Assembly: GCF_004114975.1 (NCBI RefSeq)
Contig: NZ_CP030051.1
Coordinates: forward strand, 1,178,001-1,242,000
Direction of reading: 5' to 3'
Length of the DNA: 64,000 nucleotides
Origin: Bradyrhizobium guangdongense
GTDB taxonomy: Bacteria > Pseudomonadota > Alphaproteobacteria > Rhizobiales > Xanthobacteraceae
Shown here one piece after another: positions 27,108 through 34,915 of this stretch. The notes beneath the pieces are model-generated. The model was given only the letters and a program-made list of their open reading frames with translations. It did no database searches and was not told the DNA's origin. The translations under genes and the position numbers were made by a program. Every line of letters begins with the position of its first letter. Position 1 is the first letter of the stretch.

Positions 27108-28502
27108 TCATGGCCGCTCGCTTTCGCCTTGCGCGCCGGCCATGCGCAGATGAGTGATCGATGAAATGACCGAGTTCGCCCACATGGTGTTGCACTCGAC
27201 GTCGCCGCCGCGCTCGAACCAATGGGTCGCGCCGGGTATGAGATCGAAGGGAATGGGGTGCGTCGCCTGTGGGTTGTGAAAGACCTCCAGTTCCTGACAC
27301 CAGGCTTCGCCCCAAGGCCAGAGCGCTTGGTATTCGGCGCTGTCGACCGACAGATCGAAATCAATGGGCTCCAGCGCGCCCGGCGTTCGGTCGAAGAGAA
27401 TGCCGCGGCGGGTCATCGTGAGGCCCGGCGGCCGCCATCCAGCGAGAAAGCCCATGCGGTTGAATTTGGCGAGCGTCGCCGCGTTGCTGAAGATGACGGC
27501 AGAGAGGTGAGCGAAGTCGGGATCGCGGAATAGCCCGGCCGGAATGCCGTGCCTGCCCGTAAGATTGTTGATCGGCGTGCCGATCGCACGTCGCCCGGCG
27601 CCTTCGCCTTCGACATCTGCCCGCAGGCCGTAGAGATAGGTCGGCAAAGCCTCGCGGCTCCAAACCATCGAGCCGGATTCATAGAAGTCAGCGATCGCCA
27701 GAGCGAAGGGTATCCCCTTTACATGATCCAGCTCATGATAGTTGCGCTGAAGCTTGCCGCGCAGCGTCTTGGCGAAGCGCTCAGCTGGCGCGCCGGTTAA
27801 GCGTTCATTTCGATCGACCGGAGCATGCACCCAGTCCCCGATCCCGCCGGAGCGGGGCGTCTCGGAATTCGCGGTCACGGCTTCGATCCAGCAGGCGGCG
27901 CCATCGTTCTCGATCAGGAAGTCCGGTGAGACATGCTTCTGCCGGACGATCAGGCCTTGCTCGCGGAAGCAGGCAAGAAGATAGAGTTCGAAGAGGCGGG
28001 ACGCGAAATTGCTGGTCTGCAGATCGGGGACGAAATTGGCATCCGGATTGGGAAGCGCGAGGTAGCATTCGCCGACCGCCATCAGCGCCGGGAAATGGCT
28101 GATCGTGCTCGTCAGCAGGTCGAACTCCGGCGATGTGCCTCGCGATCCGGTCTTCAGCAGAAGCGGCCGTCGCCGTGCGCCCGGCGGCAATGGCTCGGGC
28201 GGCTCGCCAGCGCGCATGCTGATGGTGAGCTGATCCAGCGCGGCTTCGGGAGTGGGATAGGGGCCGCCTTCATCGACGCGGACCCAGCGATGATCGACAC
28301 GCCTGCGCAAGGCCAGGGCGGTGAAGGTCCCGCGCTCCGGATCGAGGAGGATGCAGCCGCTCGCGCTGCCGTGTCCGGCTTGATAGCTCCCGAAGATCTG
28401 CGCGGGATCAAAATTGGGCCCACGTTCGAGCGACAGCGCATAGAGCTCAAACTGCCGCTGGCTGATCGGCGTGATCAGTCGCTGCTCATCGCCGACGGCC
28501 AT
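27108..28502 (-). CDS. PD-(D/E)XK-like protein A, function unknown
   Basis: I do not recognise the whole 464-residue protein. At residues 170-210 it has an FELYLLACF helix, then SPDFLI and, 10 residues on, WIEAVT. This PD-x(10-13)-ExA arrangement is that of a PD-(D/E)XK nuclease core in which the usual Lys is replaced or displaced. The rest has no known motif. The same FE(L/M)YL...PD...WIEA pattern is found in the next gene upstream, so the two are distant paralogues of a conserved pair. ATG 28502 with GAGG upstream is preferred to a GTG 13 codons earlier. Confidence 0.65.
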   Translation of the reverse strand: MAVGDEQRLITPISQRQFELYALSLERGPNFDPAQIFGSYQAGHGSASGCILLDPERGTFTALALRRRVDHRWVRVDEGGPYPTPEAALDQLTISMRAGEPPEPLPPGARRRPLLLKTGSRGTSPEFDLLTSTISHFPALMAVGECYLALPNPDANFVPDLQTSNFASRLFELYLLACFREQGLIVRQKHVSPDFLIENDGAACWIEAVTANSETPRSGGIGDWVHAPVDRNERLTGAPAERFAKTLRGKLQRNYHELDHVKGIPFALAIADFYESGSMVWSREALPTYLYGLRADVEGEGAGRRAIGTPINNLTGRHGIPAGLFRDPDFAHLSAVIFSNAATLAKFNRMGFLAGWRPPGLTMTRRGILFDRTPGALEPIDFDLSVDSAEYQALWPWGEAWCQELEVFHNPQATHPIPFDLIPGATHWFERGGDVECNTMWANSVISSITHLRMAGAQGESERP

Positions 28503-28553
28503 GATCAACCTCACGGAACGGAAGGCGCCAGACGCGGGCACTCGGGCGCATCG

Positions 28554-29480
28554 TCATGATGCCTCCGCTGCGGCTTGCGCCAGAATGTCGTTGGCCTCCC
28601 ACTCGTCGCCGCGCGGCGTGATGACGAACTCGCGATCCCAGACGCCCCAGCTTGTCGCCAGCGGAACCTGCGCCAAGGGGTTGTGGACATAGGTCAGCGG
28701 GCGGCTTCGACGCGAGAGGTTGCCGAGGCCAACGCGCGACCAGATCACACCTGAGATGTCAGCGAAACGCTCGTCGAGAAACGCCGTGCGCGGGATCGGA
28801 TTGCGTTCGCGGTCGATGAAGGGGGCCGGGTGAAATCCTTCGTCAACGACGTTGCCGGTCTCGCGATCGATGGTGATGTAGGCATCTCCGATCGGAAATA
28901 ACGTGGTCATGATCAGCGGCAACGGCTGGTCGGCGACATAGACGCCGAAGCGGCTCGCACTGATCGCGATGATCCTCGTGTCTTCCGGGCCGATCACACC
29001 CTGTTCGAGATAGCGCGCGATCCTCTGCGCCTTGGTCCAGAACGCCCCGGACGTGCGCAACTGCGCCTGACGGATCGGTGCGGCGAAGAGGCCGCCGCCC
29101 TCGTTGAGGGGGACCGGACGCACGATCTGGTCAGGACCCGGTGCGCCTTCATCTGGGGTAATGGCCTCGATCCAGATTCGGCGGCCATCTTCCAGGACGC
29201 AGAGGTCCGGCTGACCGCCTTCGCGCTGGCGCTCGACGACGGGAAGCAGGGTGCGGCCCGCCTCGAGCAGCGTGCAGCCCAGATACATCTCCCAAAATCG
29301 GCCATCGACATCGCGTGCGAAACCCTGCCGAAAGTCGGGGTCGGCATAAGGCTCGTAACGCCCCCACATCTCTTGCAGCATGGCGTGAAGCTGCTGCTCG
29401 ATCGGAAGCTCGGCGGCTTTCAGGTTTTCAAACCCGCGATCGAGATTGGCGCCGTCGACATCGAATAGATCAGTCATCAT
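28554..29480 (-). CDS. PD-(D/E)XK-like protein B, function unknown
   Basis: The 308-residue protein is of unknown function. Residues 62-106 read FWEMYLGCTLLEAG...QPDLCVLEDGRRIWIEAIT, the helix-PD-WIEA pattern also seen in the 464-residue neighbour. This suggests a shared PD-(D/E)XK-type fold (D92, E105) with the lysine lost or migrated. Otherwise it is not recognisable. It lies 51 bp upstream of its partner and 9 bp downstream of a 184-residue gene in the same direction. Confidence 0.65.
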   Translation of the reverse strand: MMTDLFDVDGANLDRGFENLKAAELPIEQQLHAMLQEMWGRYEPYADPDFRQGFARDVDGRFWEMYLGCTLLEAGRTLLPVVERQREGGQPDLCVLEDGRRIWIEAITPDEGAPGPDQIVRPVPLNEGGGLFAAPIRQAQLRTSGAFWTKAQRIARYLEQGVIGPEDTRIIAISASRFGVYVADQPLPLIMTTLFPIGDAYITIDRETGNVVDEGFHPAPFIDRERNPIPRTAFLDERFADISGVIWSRVGLGNLSRRSRPLTYVHNPLAQVPLATSWGVWDREFVITPRGDEWEANDILAQAAAEAS

Positions 29481-29489
29481 CTGCTCGTC

Positions 29490-30044
29490 TCATGCCCGGC
29501 GCAGCATCCGCTCGATGCGAACACGGTGGAAGCCGTGCGAATGGACCTGCTGACGAAGCTGCTTGATGTCGTTGACGCCGAACGCCACCGCCGCTTTTAG
29601 CGGGCTGGCGAAGGTAGCGTAGAAGGTCCAGCGCGCGCCGTTCGGCAGCGTCGGATTTTGCCGGCGATCGGTGATAACGACGTCGCGCGGATCACTGCTG
29701 TTGCGGAAGGCGTGAAAGGTGAACCAGTCAGGCCGGCGATAGCGTGCCGCCTTGCTGAAGGGCACCGACTGAACTTTCACATCGGTCTGGTCGAGCACCC
29801 AATCTCGCTGCTCCAGGATCTGCCGCACCATATGGCCGACCATCTGCTTCACGCGGTCGGCCAAGACCTCCTCGCGGAATTCCGCCAGGAGCTGCTCCTC
29901 GATGCCTTCGACCGCGGGCTTGCCGAGTTCGGACGCGGTCTCCAGGCGGGCGACGTTTTCGGGCCGCGTGAGAAAGGCCCAGATGCGCTGGCCAAGTTCG
30001 GAGGCGTAGAGCGACGCAAATTTTTCGGGGCTATAGGTAAACAT
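29490..30044 (-). CDS. Uncharacterised 184-residue protein heading the minus-strand set
   Basis: The protein has no family I can name. It has an N-terminal helical half (residues 1-90) and a beta-rich C-terminal half with WTFYATFASPLKAAVAFGV, and no membrane segment. It is the first gene of a minus-strand set whose followers are two PD-(D/E)XK-like proteins, the Lit-like peptidase and a GIY-YIG protein. ATG 30044 is chosen because AAGGAAGG lies 8 nt upstream; a longer in-frame reading enters the divergent gene. It could be an antitoxin, sensor or adaptor. Confidence 0.7.
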   Translation of the reverse strand: MFTYSPEKFASLYASELGQRIWAFLTRPENVARLETASELGKPAVEGIEEQLLAEFREEVLADRVKQMVGHMVRQILEQRDWVLDQTDVKVQSVPFSKAARYRRPDWFTFHAFRNSSDPRDVVITDRRQNPTLPNGARWTFYATFASPLKAAVAFGVNDIKQLRQQVHSHGFHRVRIERMLRRA

Positions 30045-30137
30045 GACAGGCCTTCCTTTACCGGGCAAATATGGCCGGTTATAAGCTCCTGTCAATGGTG
30101 CGCGCTGCGCGTCCGCAGATATCGCGGGGAGGCTGGA
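30045..30137. promoter_or_regulatory. Divergent intergenic region of the nuclease-TIR cluster
   Basis: The 93 bp between two divergent start sites must hold both promoters: AAGGAAGG serves the minus gene and GGGGAGG serves the TTG-start plus gene. The sequence is AT-richer than its surroundings. No repeat operator is obvious. Confidence 0.5.
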
Positions 30138-30773
30138 TTGGATTTCGAGGATCTCGTGACGGCGCTCGAGCCGCCGCCGAACCGCGCCGGAAAATCGGAC
30201 GGCGCCCACGAACATCATCTGTATGAGGGCGCGGTGATGGTCGCCTACGCGATGCACTTGCTCCGCACGCAGGGCGCACGGGACGTCCGTGTCCATCCCG
30301 ACGGCGAGCACGGAAAGCAGTTCGATTTCGCGGGCTGGCTGGGGCGGCGAGCGTTCACCAAGGTCTCCGGCGTCGGTAGCACCGCCTATGGCGGAGTCTA
30401 TCGAAATCCGGCGGGCCAGACGATCACCGTCAACCCGAAGTCCGGGCTCGGTGATGTCGTCGCGAATATCGGCGACCACGTCATCTCGGCCGAATGCAAG
30501 GGCGGCATTATCAACGCGCGGCATCCAGGCCAGTTGTCGCGGCTCTACCGGGGTCTTTGCGAGACCGTAGGCCTGCTGATGGCCACGCCATCGCAGGGGC
30601 GTCAGGTGGCCGTGGTTCCGCTGACGGACGGCACCTTGCGCCTGGCCGAGCGGCTCGCGCCGCGGTGCGCCTTGGCCGGCATCGAGATCGCGCTCGTCGG
30701 CAGCCGCGGCGAGGTTTTGGAAGTGAAAGCTAGAGAGGCGGCCAAGCAGGCGGCGGAAAGGAACGACACGTGA
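30138..30773 (+). CDS. PD-(D/E)XK nuclease-like protein of TIR operon
   Basis: The 211-residue protein begins at a TTG preceded by GGGGAGG at 5 nt. Residues 104-121 read LGDVVANIGDHVISAECKGG, a good PD-(D/E)XK core (D106, E119, K121). It is preceded by QFDFAGWLGR and followed by a helical RLYRGLCETVG, as in Holliday-junction-resolvase or restriction-like nucleases. Function is inferred as nucleic acid cleavage. Its stop overlaps the TIR gene start by 4 bp. No DNA-binding partner domain is visible, so specificity might come from its neighbours. Confidence 0.7.
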   Translation: MDFEDLVTALEPPPNRAGKSDGAHEHHLYEGAVMVAYAMHLLRTQGARDVRVHPDGEHGKQFDFAGWLGRRAFTKVSGVGSTAYGGVYRNPAGQTITVNPKSGLGDVVANIGDHVISAECKGGIINARHPGQLSRLYRGLCETVGLLMATPSQGRQVAVVPLTDGTLRLAERLAPRCALAGIEIALVGSRGEVLEVKAREAAKQAAERNDT

Positions 30774-31882
30774 AACGGGTGCTGACTGTCGGGCTGACTT
30801 ACACCGGCGACAAGATCGATGGCGTGGAGATCGAAAATCTCGGGCTCTGCCAGCCCGATGTCGATCGAGAGCGGGCGGCCTATCCGCTCTACGAATACGA
30901 CACGATCATCATCAATCCGGAGAGCTACACGCATTTTCTGTTCGGTAAGGCCGGAGAGTTTTCGAACGAACTTTACGAGCTGGGCAAGCTGAAGGGGCAG
31001 AATGACCGCTACGACCTCGACTCCGCCTTCGATGGCGAGGACCGACGCAAGGAGATGGAGGCCGCGATTGCGGGTGGCGCGACGGTCGTTTGGTGCCTGT
31101 CCGAGCCGAAGCGGGTGAACTTCTTCGGCTATCGCGAAACCCATCTTGGATATGTGGCGCCGAAAGTGGCGAGTTTCGTAAAGCGTTCGGAGCTTCTCAT
31201 TAAGAAGGGGCGCAGGATGGGGCCGGTCGATCTCGACAGCCCCTTCGCGCGCTATTTCGAGGTTCTGTCGCGGACCGGCGGCTGGACGCTGTGCCTATCC
31301 GATCCCGGCGAAGGCTATGGGTCGATCGCCGCGACGCCGGAGGGCTACAGCCTCGGCGGTCAGCTGATGCTCGGCACCCCGACGGGCTGGCTGCTGACGC
31401 CGCCGACGTCGCAGGAAGCCCAGAACCAGCTCGTTCGCGACAGCCTCGCGTTGGAGAAGGCCGATCCGGCGCATGAGAAGTATCACGGCATCTTCCTGAG
31501 CCATACTGGCGTCGACAAACCCTTCGTGCGCCAGCTTCGCAAGGATCTGCTCGCTCATGGCGTAGAGCATGTGTGGCTGGACGAGGCCGAAATCGACATC
31601 GGGGACTCGCTGATCGCCAAGATCGAAGAGGGGATGAAGCTCAGCCGCTACATCGCCGTCGTCCTGTCGAAAAAGTCGATCGGCGCTCCTTGGGTGAAGA
31701 AGGAGCTCGACGTGGCGATGAACCGCGAGATCGCGAGCGGCGAGGTGGTCGTGCTGCCGCTGCTCTACGAGGAATGTGAGCTGCCAGAGTTCTTGAAAGG
31801 CAAGCTCTACGCCGATTTCTCCAAGCCCGAGGAGTACGAGGCGGTCCTCGGCAAGCTTTTGCGGCGGCTCCGGATCTCCTGA
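30770..31882 (+). CDS. TIR-domain effector with unknown sensor domain
   Basis: In this 370-residue protein the C-terminal TIR domain (residues 238-370) opens with GIFLSHTGVDKPFVRQL and has the catalytic Glu in WVKKEL (about E312), expected to split NAD+. The N-terminal 230 residues have a Rossmann-like pattern (YDTIIINP, GATVVWCLSEP) and a segment TPEGYSLGGQLMLGTPTGWLLTPP that I cannot assign; it may sense infection. The stop of the upstream nuclease and the start of this gene overlap (ATGA), and its own stop overlaps the next start (TGATG), so the three genes are translationally coupled. Confidence 0.88.
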   Translation: MKRVLTVGLTYTGDKIDGVEIENLGLCQPDVDRERAAYPLYEYDTIIINPESYTHFLFGKAGEFSNELYELGKLKGQNDRYDLDSAFDGEDRRKEMEAAIAGGATVVWCLSEPKRVNFFGYRETHLGYVAPKVASFVKRSELLIKKGRRMGPVDLDSPFARYFEVLSRTGGWTLCLSDPGEGYGSIAATPEGYSLGGQLMLGTPTGWLLTPPTSQEAQNQLVRDSLALEKADPAHEKYHGIFLSHTGVDKPFVRQLRKDLLAHGVEHVWLDEAEIDIGDSLIAKIEEGMKLSRYIAVVLSKKSIGAPWVKKELDVAMNREIASGEVVVLPLLYEECELPEFLKGKLYADFSKPEEYEAVLGKLLRRLRIS

Positions 31883-33213
31883 TGAGCGAGACGGGTCCGA
31901 GAATGGCGATGCTGATGGCGATGACGGACCTGTGGCGCATACGACCGCCCGGGCCCGACAATATTCTTGCGCACCCGGCCTTCATGCGGCTGCGTGAGAT
32001 CTGCCGCGACGACTACCCAAACGCCGGCAAGAAGGGGCCGAACTTCGCGCTCTCGACGGCATTGCGGGCGTTGGGCCTTCCATGTCACCTGCAGAAGGAC
32101 ACGGCCCATCTTGCCATGCCTGTGGAGGAAGCGGCGAAGGGATTGGACGCGGCGCTGCGCGCTACCCGGGCCAGGCGCATTCACCTTGCGCCGCTCGATC
32201 TTGCCGCCGACCTGCCGCCGCACGCATTCGGTCCGGCCAGGGTGTGCCGGTTGAGCGCCGACGAGCTGCGCGGCGTGATCGATGCGCGCCGGCTGAGGCG
32301 GCTTTATCCGCGTCAGGACTTCGATGCCGAGCGCTTCGCCGAATTCCACTGGCTGATCGTTGAGGAGGTCGTGGTGCTCGAGCAGGAGCCGGAGGAACGC
32401 GCGGTCCCGGTCCTGTTCATGGACCTGAGCCTAGATCTGGGGCGGGTCGAACCGCATCAAGGGCGGTTCCCGACTGCCTTGGAAGAAGCGCTGTTCTTCC
32501 TCCTGCTGGCCCCCTGGGAGAGCTGGTCGACCATGCAGGAAGTCGATTGGCGGGGCTTCCGTGTGCCATGGGTCTACACGATCGACAGCGACATCTTCGT
32601 TCGTCCCAGTTCGCCGCCGTCCCCCGACACGTTGAGCTGGGAGGACCGGGTCTACGACGATGGCTATGGCGGGACATACGAGGAAGAGCGCCCGGTCGAG
32701 CTGCACCTAGAAGAGGATGCAAAGACCGAGCTGACGGTGTGGGACCAGAGCCGATGGACGACCGTCGAGCAGGCGAAGCAATCGGTTTTGTTTGAGACGC
32801 CGATCCCTCACTTCCTCGTCCGCGCGTTCCTGGCCGAGGGCGTGGATGAATTCCTTGCGCACATCACGACGATCGAGGCGGCGCTCGGCTTGCGCGCGGA
32901 CTATCAGAAGAATTTTCGCATCGCGCCTGACCGCCACAAAGGGATGCGCGCCACGAATAGAATTCGGGGACGGGTGGCCGGCCTGCTGGGCGATCGACGC
33001 TTCGCCGATCAGTATGAGCAGCTCTTCAACGTGCGAAGCGCATTCCTGCACGGCCGAGCCATGACCGCCATCTCGACGAAAGAGCGGGTGATGGCGCGGT
33101 CGTTGGCCCGCCAGATCGTCGAGGCGTTGATCCTTGCGACGCTCGCGGGGCCGATCAGCTCGCGGGAGGATTTCCTGGATGGTCTACTCGACAGGGGTTC
33201 GCCCTTGATCTAG
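31882..33213 (+). CDS. HEPN/ApeA-like RNase candidate
   Basis: The 443-residue protein has a long unassigned N-terminal part. A C-terminal helical domain ends in NVRSAFLHG (about 383-391), an R-x4-H of HEPN type as found in Apea-like and MAE_28990-like HEPN domains, which act as RNases or AMP transferases. DFLDGLL then ends the protein. Its start overlaps the TIR stop (TGATG). It is the last gene of the nuclease-TIR-HEPN trio; the AbiE operator follows within 41 bp. A full HEPN pair cannot be proven by eye. Confidence 0.65.
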   Translation: MSETGPRMAMLMAMTDLWRIRPPGPDNILAHPAFMRLREICRDDYPNAGKKGPNFALSTALRALGLPCHLQKDTAHLAMPVEEAAKGLDAALRATRARRIHLAPLDLAADLPPHAFGPARVCRLSADELRGVIDARRLRRLYPRQDFDAERFAEFHWLIVEEVVVLEQEPEERAVPVLFMDLSLDLGRVEPHQGRFPTALEEALFFLLLAPWESWSTMQEVDWRGFRVPWVYTIDSDIFVRPSSPPSPDTLSWEDRVYDDGYGGTYEEERPVELHLEEDAKTELTVWDQSRWTTVEQAKQSVLFETPIPHFLVRAFLAEGVDEFLAHITTIEAALGLRADYQKNFRIAPDRHKGMRATNRIRGRVAGLLGDRRFADQYEQLFNVRSAFLHGRAMTAISTKERVMARSLARQIVEALILATLAGPISSREDFLDGLLDRGSPLI

Positions 33214-33254
33214 CCGAAATAGACGGCTCCCCAGCAAGTCCGCTGGCTTGAAAA

Positions 33255-33284
33255 CTGTCAGAAAACCGCGTATATTTCTGACAG
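33255..33284 (+). promoter_or_regulatory. Perfect inverted repeat, probable AbiEi operator/promoter
   Basis: CTGTCAGAAA (33255-33264) and TTTCTGACAG (33275-33284) form a perfect 10-bp inverted repeat around a 10-bp spacer. It ends 10 bp upstream of the abiEi ATG; AGGAGAAC beside it is the ribosome site. AbiEi antitoxins are known to autorepress by binding inverted repeats in their promoters, so this is the expected operator. It may control the whole six-gene operon. Confidence 0.75.
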
Positions 33285-33294
33285 GAGAACGGCC

Positions 33295-33888
33295 ATGCAA
33301 CGGTTAACCGAACAGATTCTCGCGCATGCCGAAGGGTTGCCGGAAGGTACGCCCGTGGCGGCTAAGAGCTTGCTTCACCTCGGTAATCGCGCCGCGGTGG
33401 ATCAGGCTTTGTCGCGTCTGACTGAGCGGGGCCAACTGATCCGGGCCGGTCGCGGCGTCTATCTCCGTCCCATCACGAGCCGGTTCGGAACGAGGGCCCC
33501 CTCCGTCCAGCAAGCGGTCGAGGCGCTCGCCAACCAGCGCGGCGAAGTCATCGTCCCGAGCGGGGCGGCGGCGGCCAACACTCTCGGCCTGACGACCCAG
33601 GTGCCGGTTCGGTCGGTCTATCTAACCTCCGGCCGCAGCCGAACGATGAATCTCGGCAAACAGGTTGTCGAACTTCGTCATGCTCCGCGCTGGCAACTCG
33701 CCCTGGCTCATAAGCCGGCTGGCGAGGCGGTGCGGGCGTTGGCCTGGCTTGGGCCGGAGAAAGCGGAAGCCGCCTTGAAAACGTTGAAGCGGAAGCTCTC
33801 GCCGTCCACTTTCAGCGAACTGGTCGCGGCAGCGCCGCAGCTTCCGACCTGGCTCGCGCGCAGCGTAGGAAAGGCGGCGCATGGCTGA
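33295..33888 (+). CDS. abiEi: AbiEi-type antitoxin/transcriptional repressor
   Basis: The 197-residue protein has an N-terminal winged HTH (LTERGQLIRAGRGVYLRP, the typical AbiEi wing with the GRGVYLRP hairpin). The C-terminal domain is of the DUF6088/AbiEi_4 type. AbiEi neutralises AbiEii without stable contact (type IV toxin-antitoxin) and represses its own operon. A perfect inverted repeat sits just upstream. It overlaps the toxin gene by 8 bp, and it heads a run of overlapping defence genes. Confidence 0.85.
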   Translation: MQRLTEQILAHAEGLPEGTPVAAKSLLHLGNRAAVDQALSRLTERGQLIRAGRGVYLRPITSRFGTRAPSVQQAVEALANQRGEVIVPSGAAAANTLGLTTQVPVRSVYLTSGRSRTMNLGKQVVELRHAPRWQLALAHKPAGEAVRALAWLGPEKAEAALKTLKRKLSPSTFSELVAAAPQLPTWLARSVGKAAHG

Positions 33889-34897
33889 CGCCTTTCTCCA
33901 CCTTCCGGTCGCTGACCGCCGCGAGGCGCTAAGCGTCGCGGCCGATCAGTCGGGACGACCGGCGCACCTTCTCGAGAAGGATGTGTGGGTGGTTTGGGCG
34001 CTCGCCACGCTCTACGGGTCGGCGCTCGGCGAGCATCTGGTGTTCAAGGGCGGCACGTCACTGTCGAAGGCCTATGGGGTCATCCGGCGGTTTTCCGAGG
34101 ACGTCGACCTGACCTACGACATCCGGGCGATCGCGCCCGACCTGGTGGACGGCAACGGCGAGGCGTTGCCGAAAACACGTAGCGAGGAGAAGCGCTGGTC
34201 GAGCGAGGTGCGCAAGCGCTTGCCGGATTGGGTGGCGGGCACCGCGCAGCCGGTCGTCGCGGACGCGTTGGCTGCCGCGACGTTGGCGGCTGCCGTCCGC
34301 GTGGAAGGCGAGAAGCTGTTTGTCGACTACGAGGCGACCACCGCTGGCTCGGGCTACGTCGCACCGAGTGTGATGCTGGAGTTCGGGGCGCGATCAACGG
34401 GCGAGCCGGCGAGCCTCCGCGACATCAAATGCGATGCATCCGGCCTGGTTGAAGGCGTAACGTTCCCAACAGCGCGGCCGCGCGTGATGCACGCCGAGCG
34501 GACCTTCTGGGAGAAGGCGACGGCTGTCCACGTCTTCTGCCTCCAGCAGCGGCTGCGCGGTGATCGCTTCGCACGCCACTGGCATGACATAGCGCGTCTG
34601 GATGACGCCGGCCTGGCGGATGCGGCTTTCGCCGATAGGGAGCTGGCGAACGCGGTCGCGCGCCACAAGGGCATGTTCTTCGTTGAGAGGGCGGCCGATC
34701 GAAGTCCGATCGATTATGCGGCTGCCGTGAATGGCGGTTTGCAGCTCGTGCCTGGCGGTGATGCCGCGAAGGCGCTGGAAGAAGATTATGGTCGCATGGT
34801 CGAGGACGGTCTGCTGTTGGAAGATGCTGAAACCTTCGAGGTCCTCATGGCGCGGAGTGCAGATGTCGCGCGCCGGGCAAACGAGGCGGCGAAATAG
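33881..34897 (+). CDS. abiEii: AbiEii nucleotidyltransferase toxin
   Basis: This 338-residue nucleotidyltransferase-fold toxin has the AbiEii/AbiGii motif FKGGTSLSKAY (55-65) and RFSEDVDL (70-77), which holds the metal-binding acidic pair. AbiEii arrests growth by modifying tRNA (shown for related toxins such as MenT). It starts within the end of abiEi (8-bp overlap). The next gene, a SIR2 protein, follows after 18 bp, so toxin and SIR2 module share a transcript. Confidence 0.9.
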   Translation: MADAFLHLPVADRREALSVAADQSGRPAHLLEKDVWVVWALATLYGSALGEHLVFKGGTSLSKAYGVIRRFSEDVDLTYDIRAIAPDLVDGNGEALPKTRSEEKRWSSEVRKRLPDWVAGTAQPVVADALAAATLAAAVRVEGEKLFVDYEATTAGSGYVAPSVMLEFGARSTGEPASLRDIKCDASGLVEGVTFPTARPRVMHAERTFWEKATAVHVFCLQQRLRGDRFARHWHDIARLDDAGLADAAFADRELANAVARHKGMFFVERAADRSPIDYAAAVNGGLQLVPGGDAAKALEEDYGRMVEDGLLLEDAETFEVLMARSADVARRANEAAK

Positions 34898-34915
34898 AGA
34901 TTTGGGGGGAATGCG

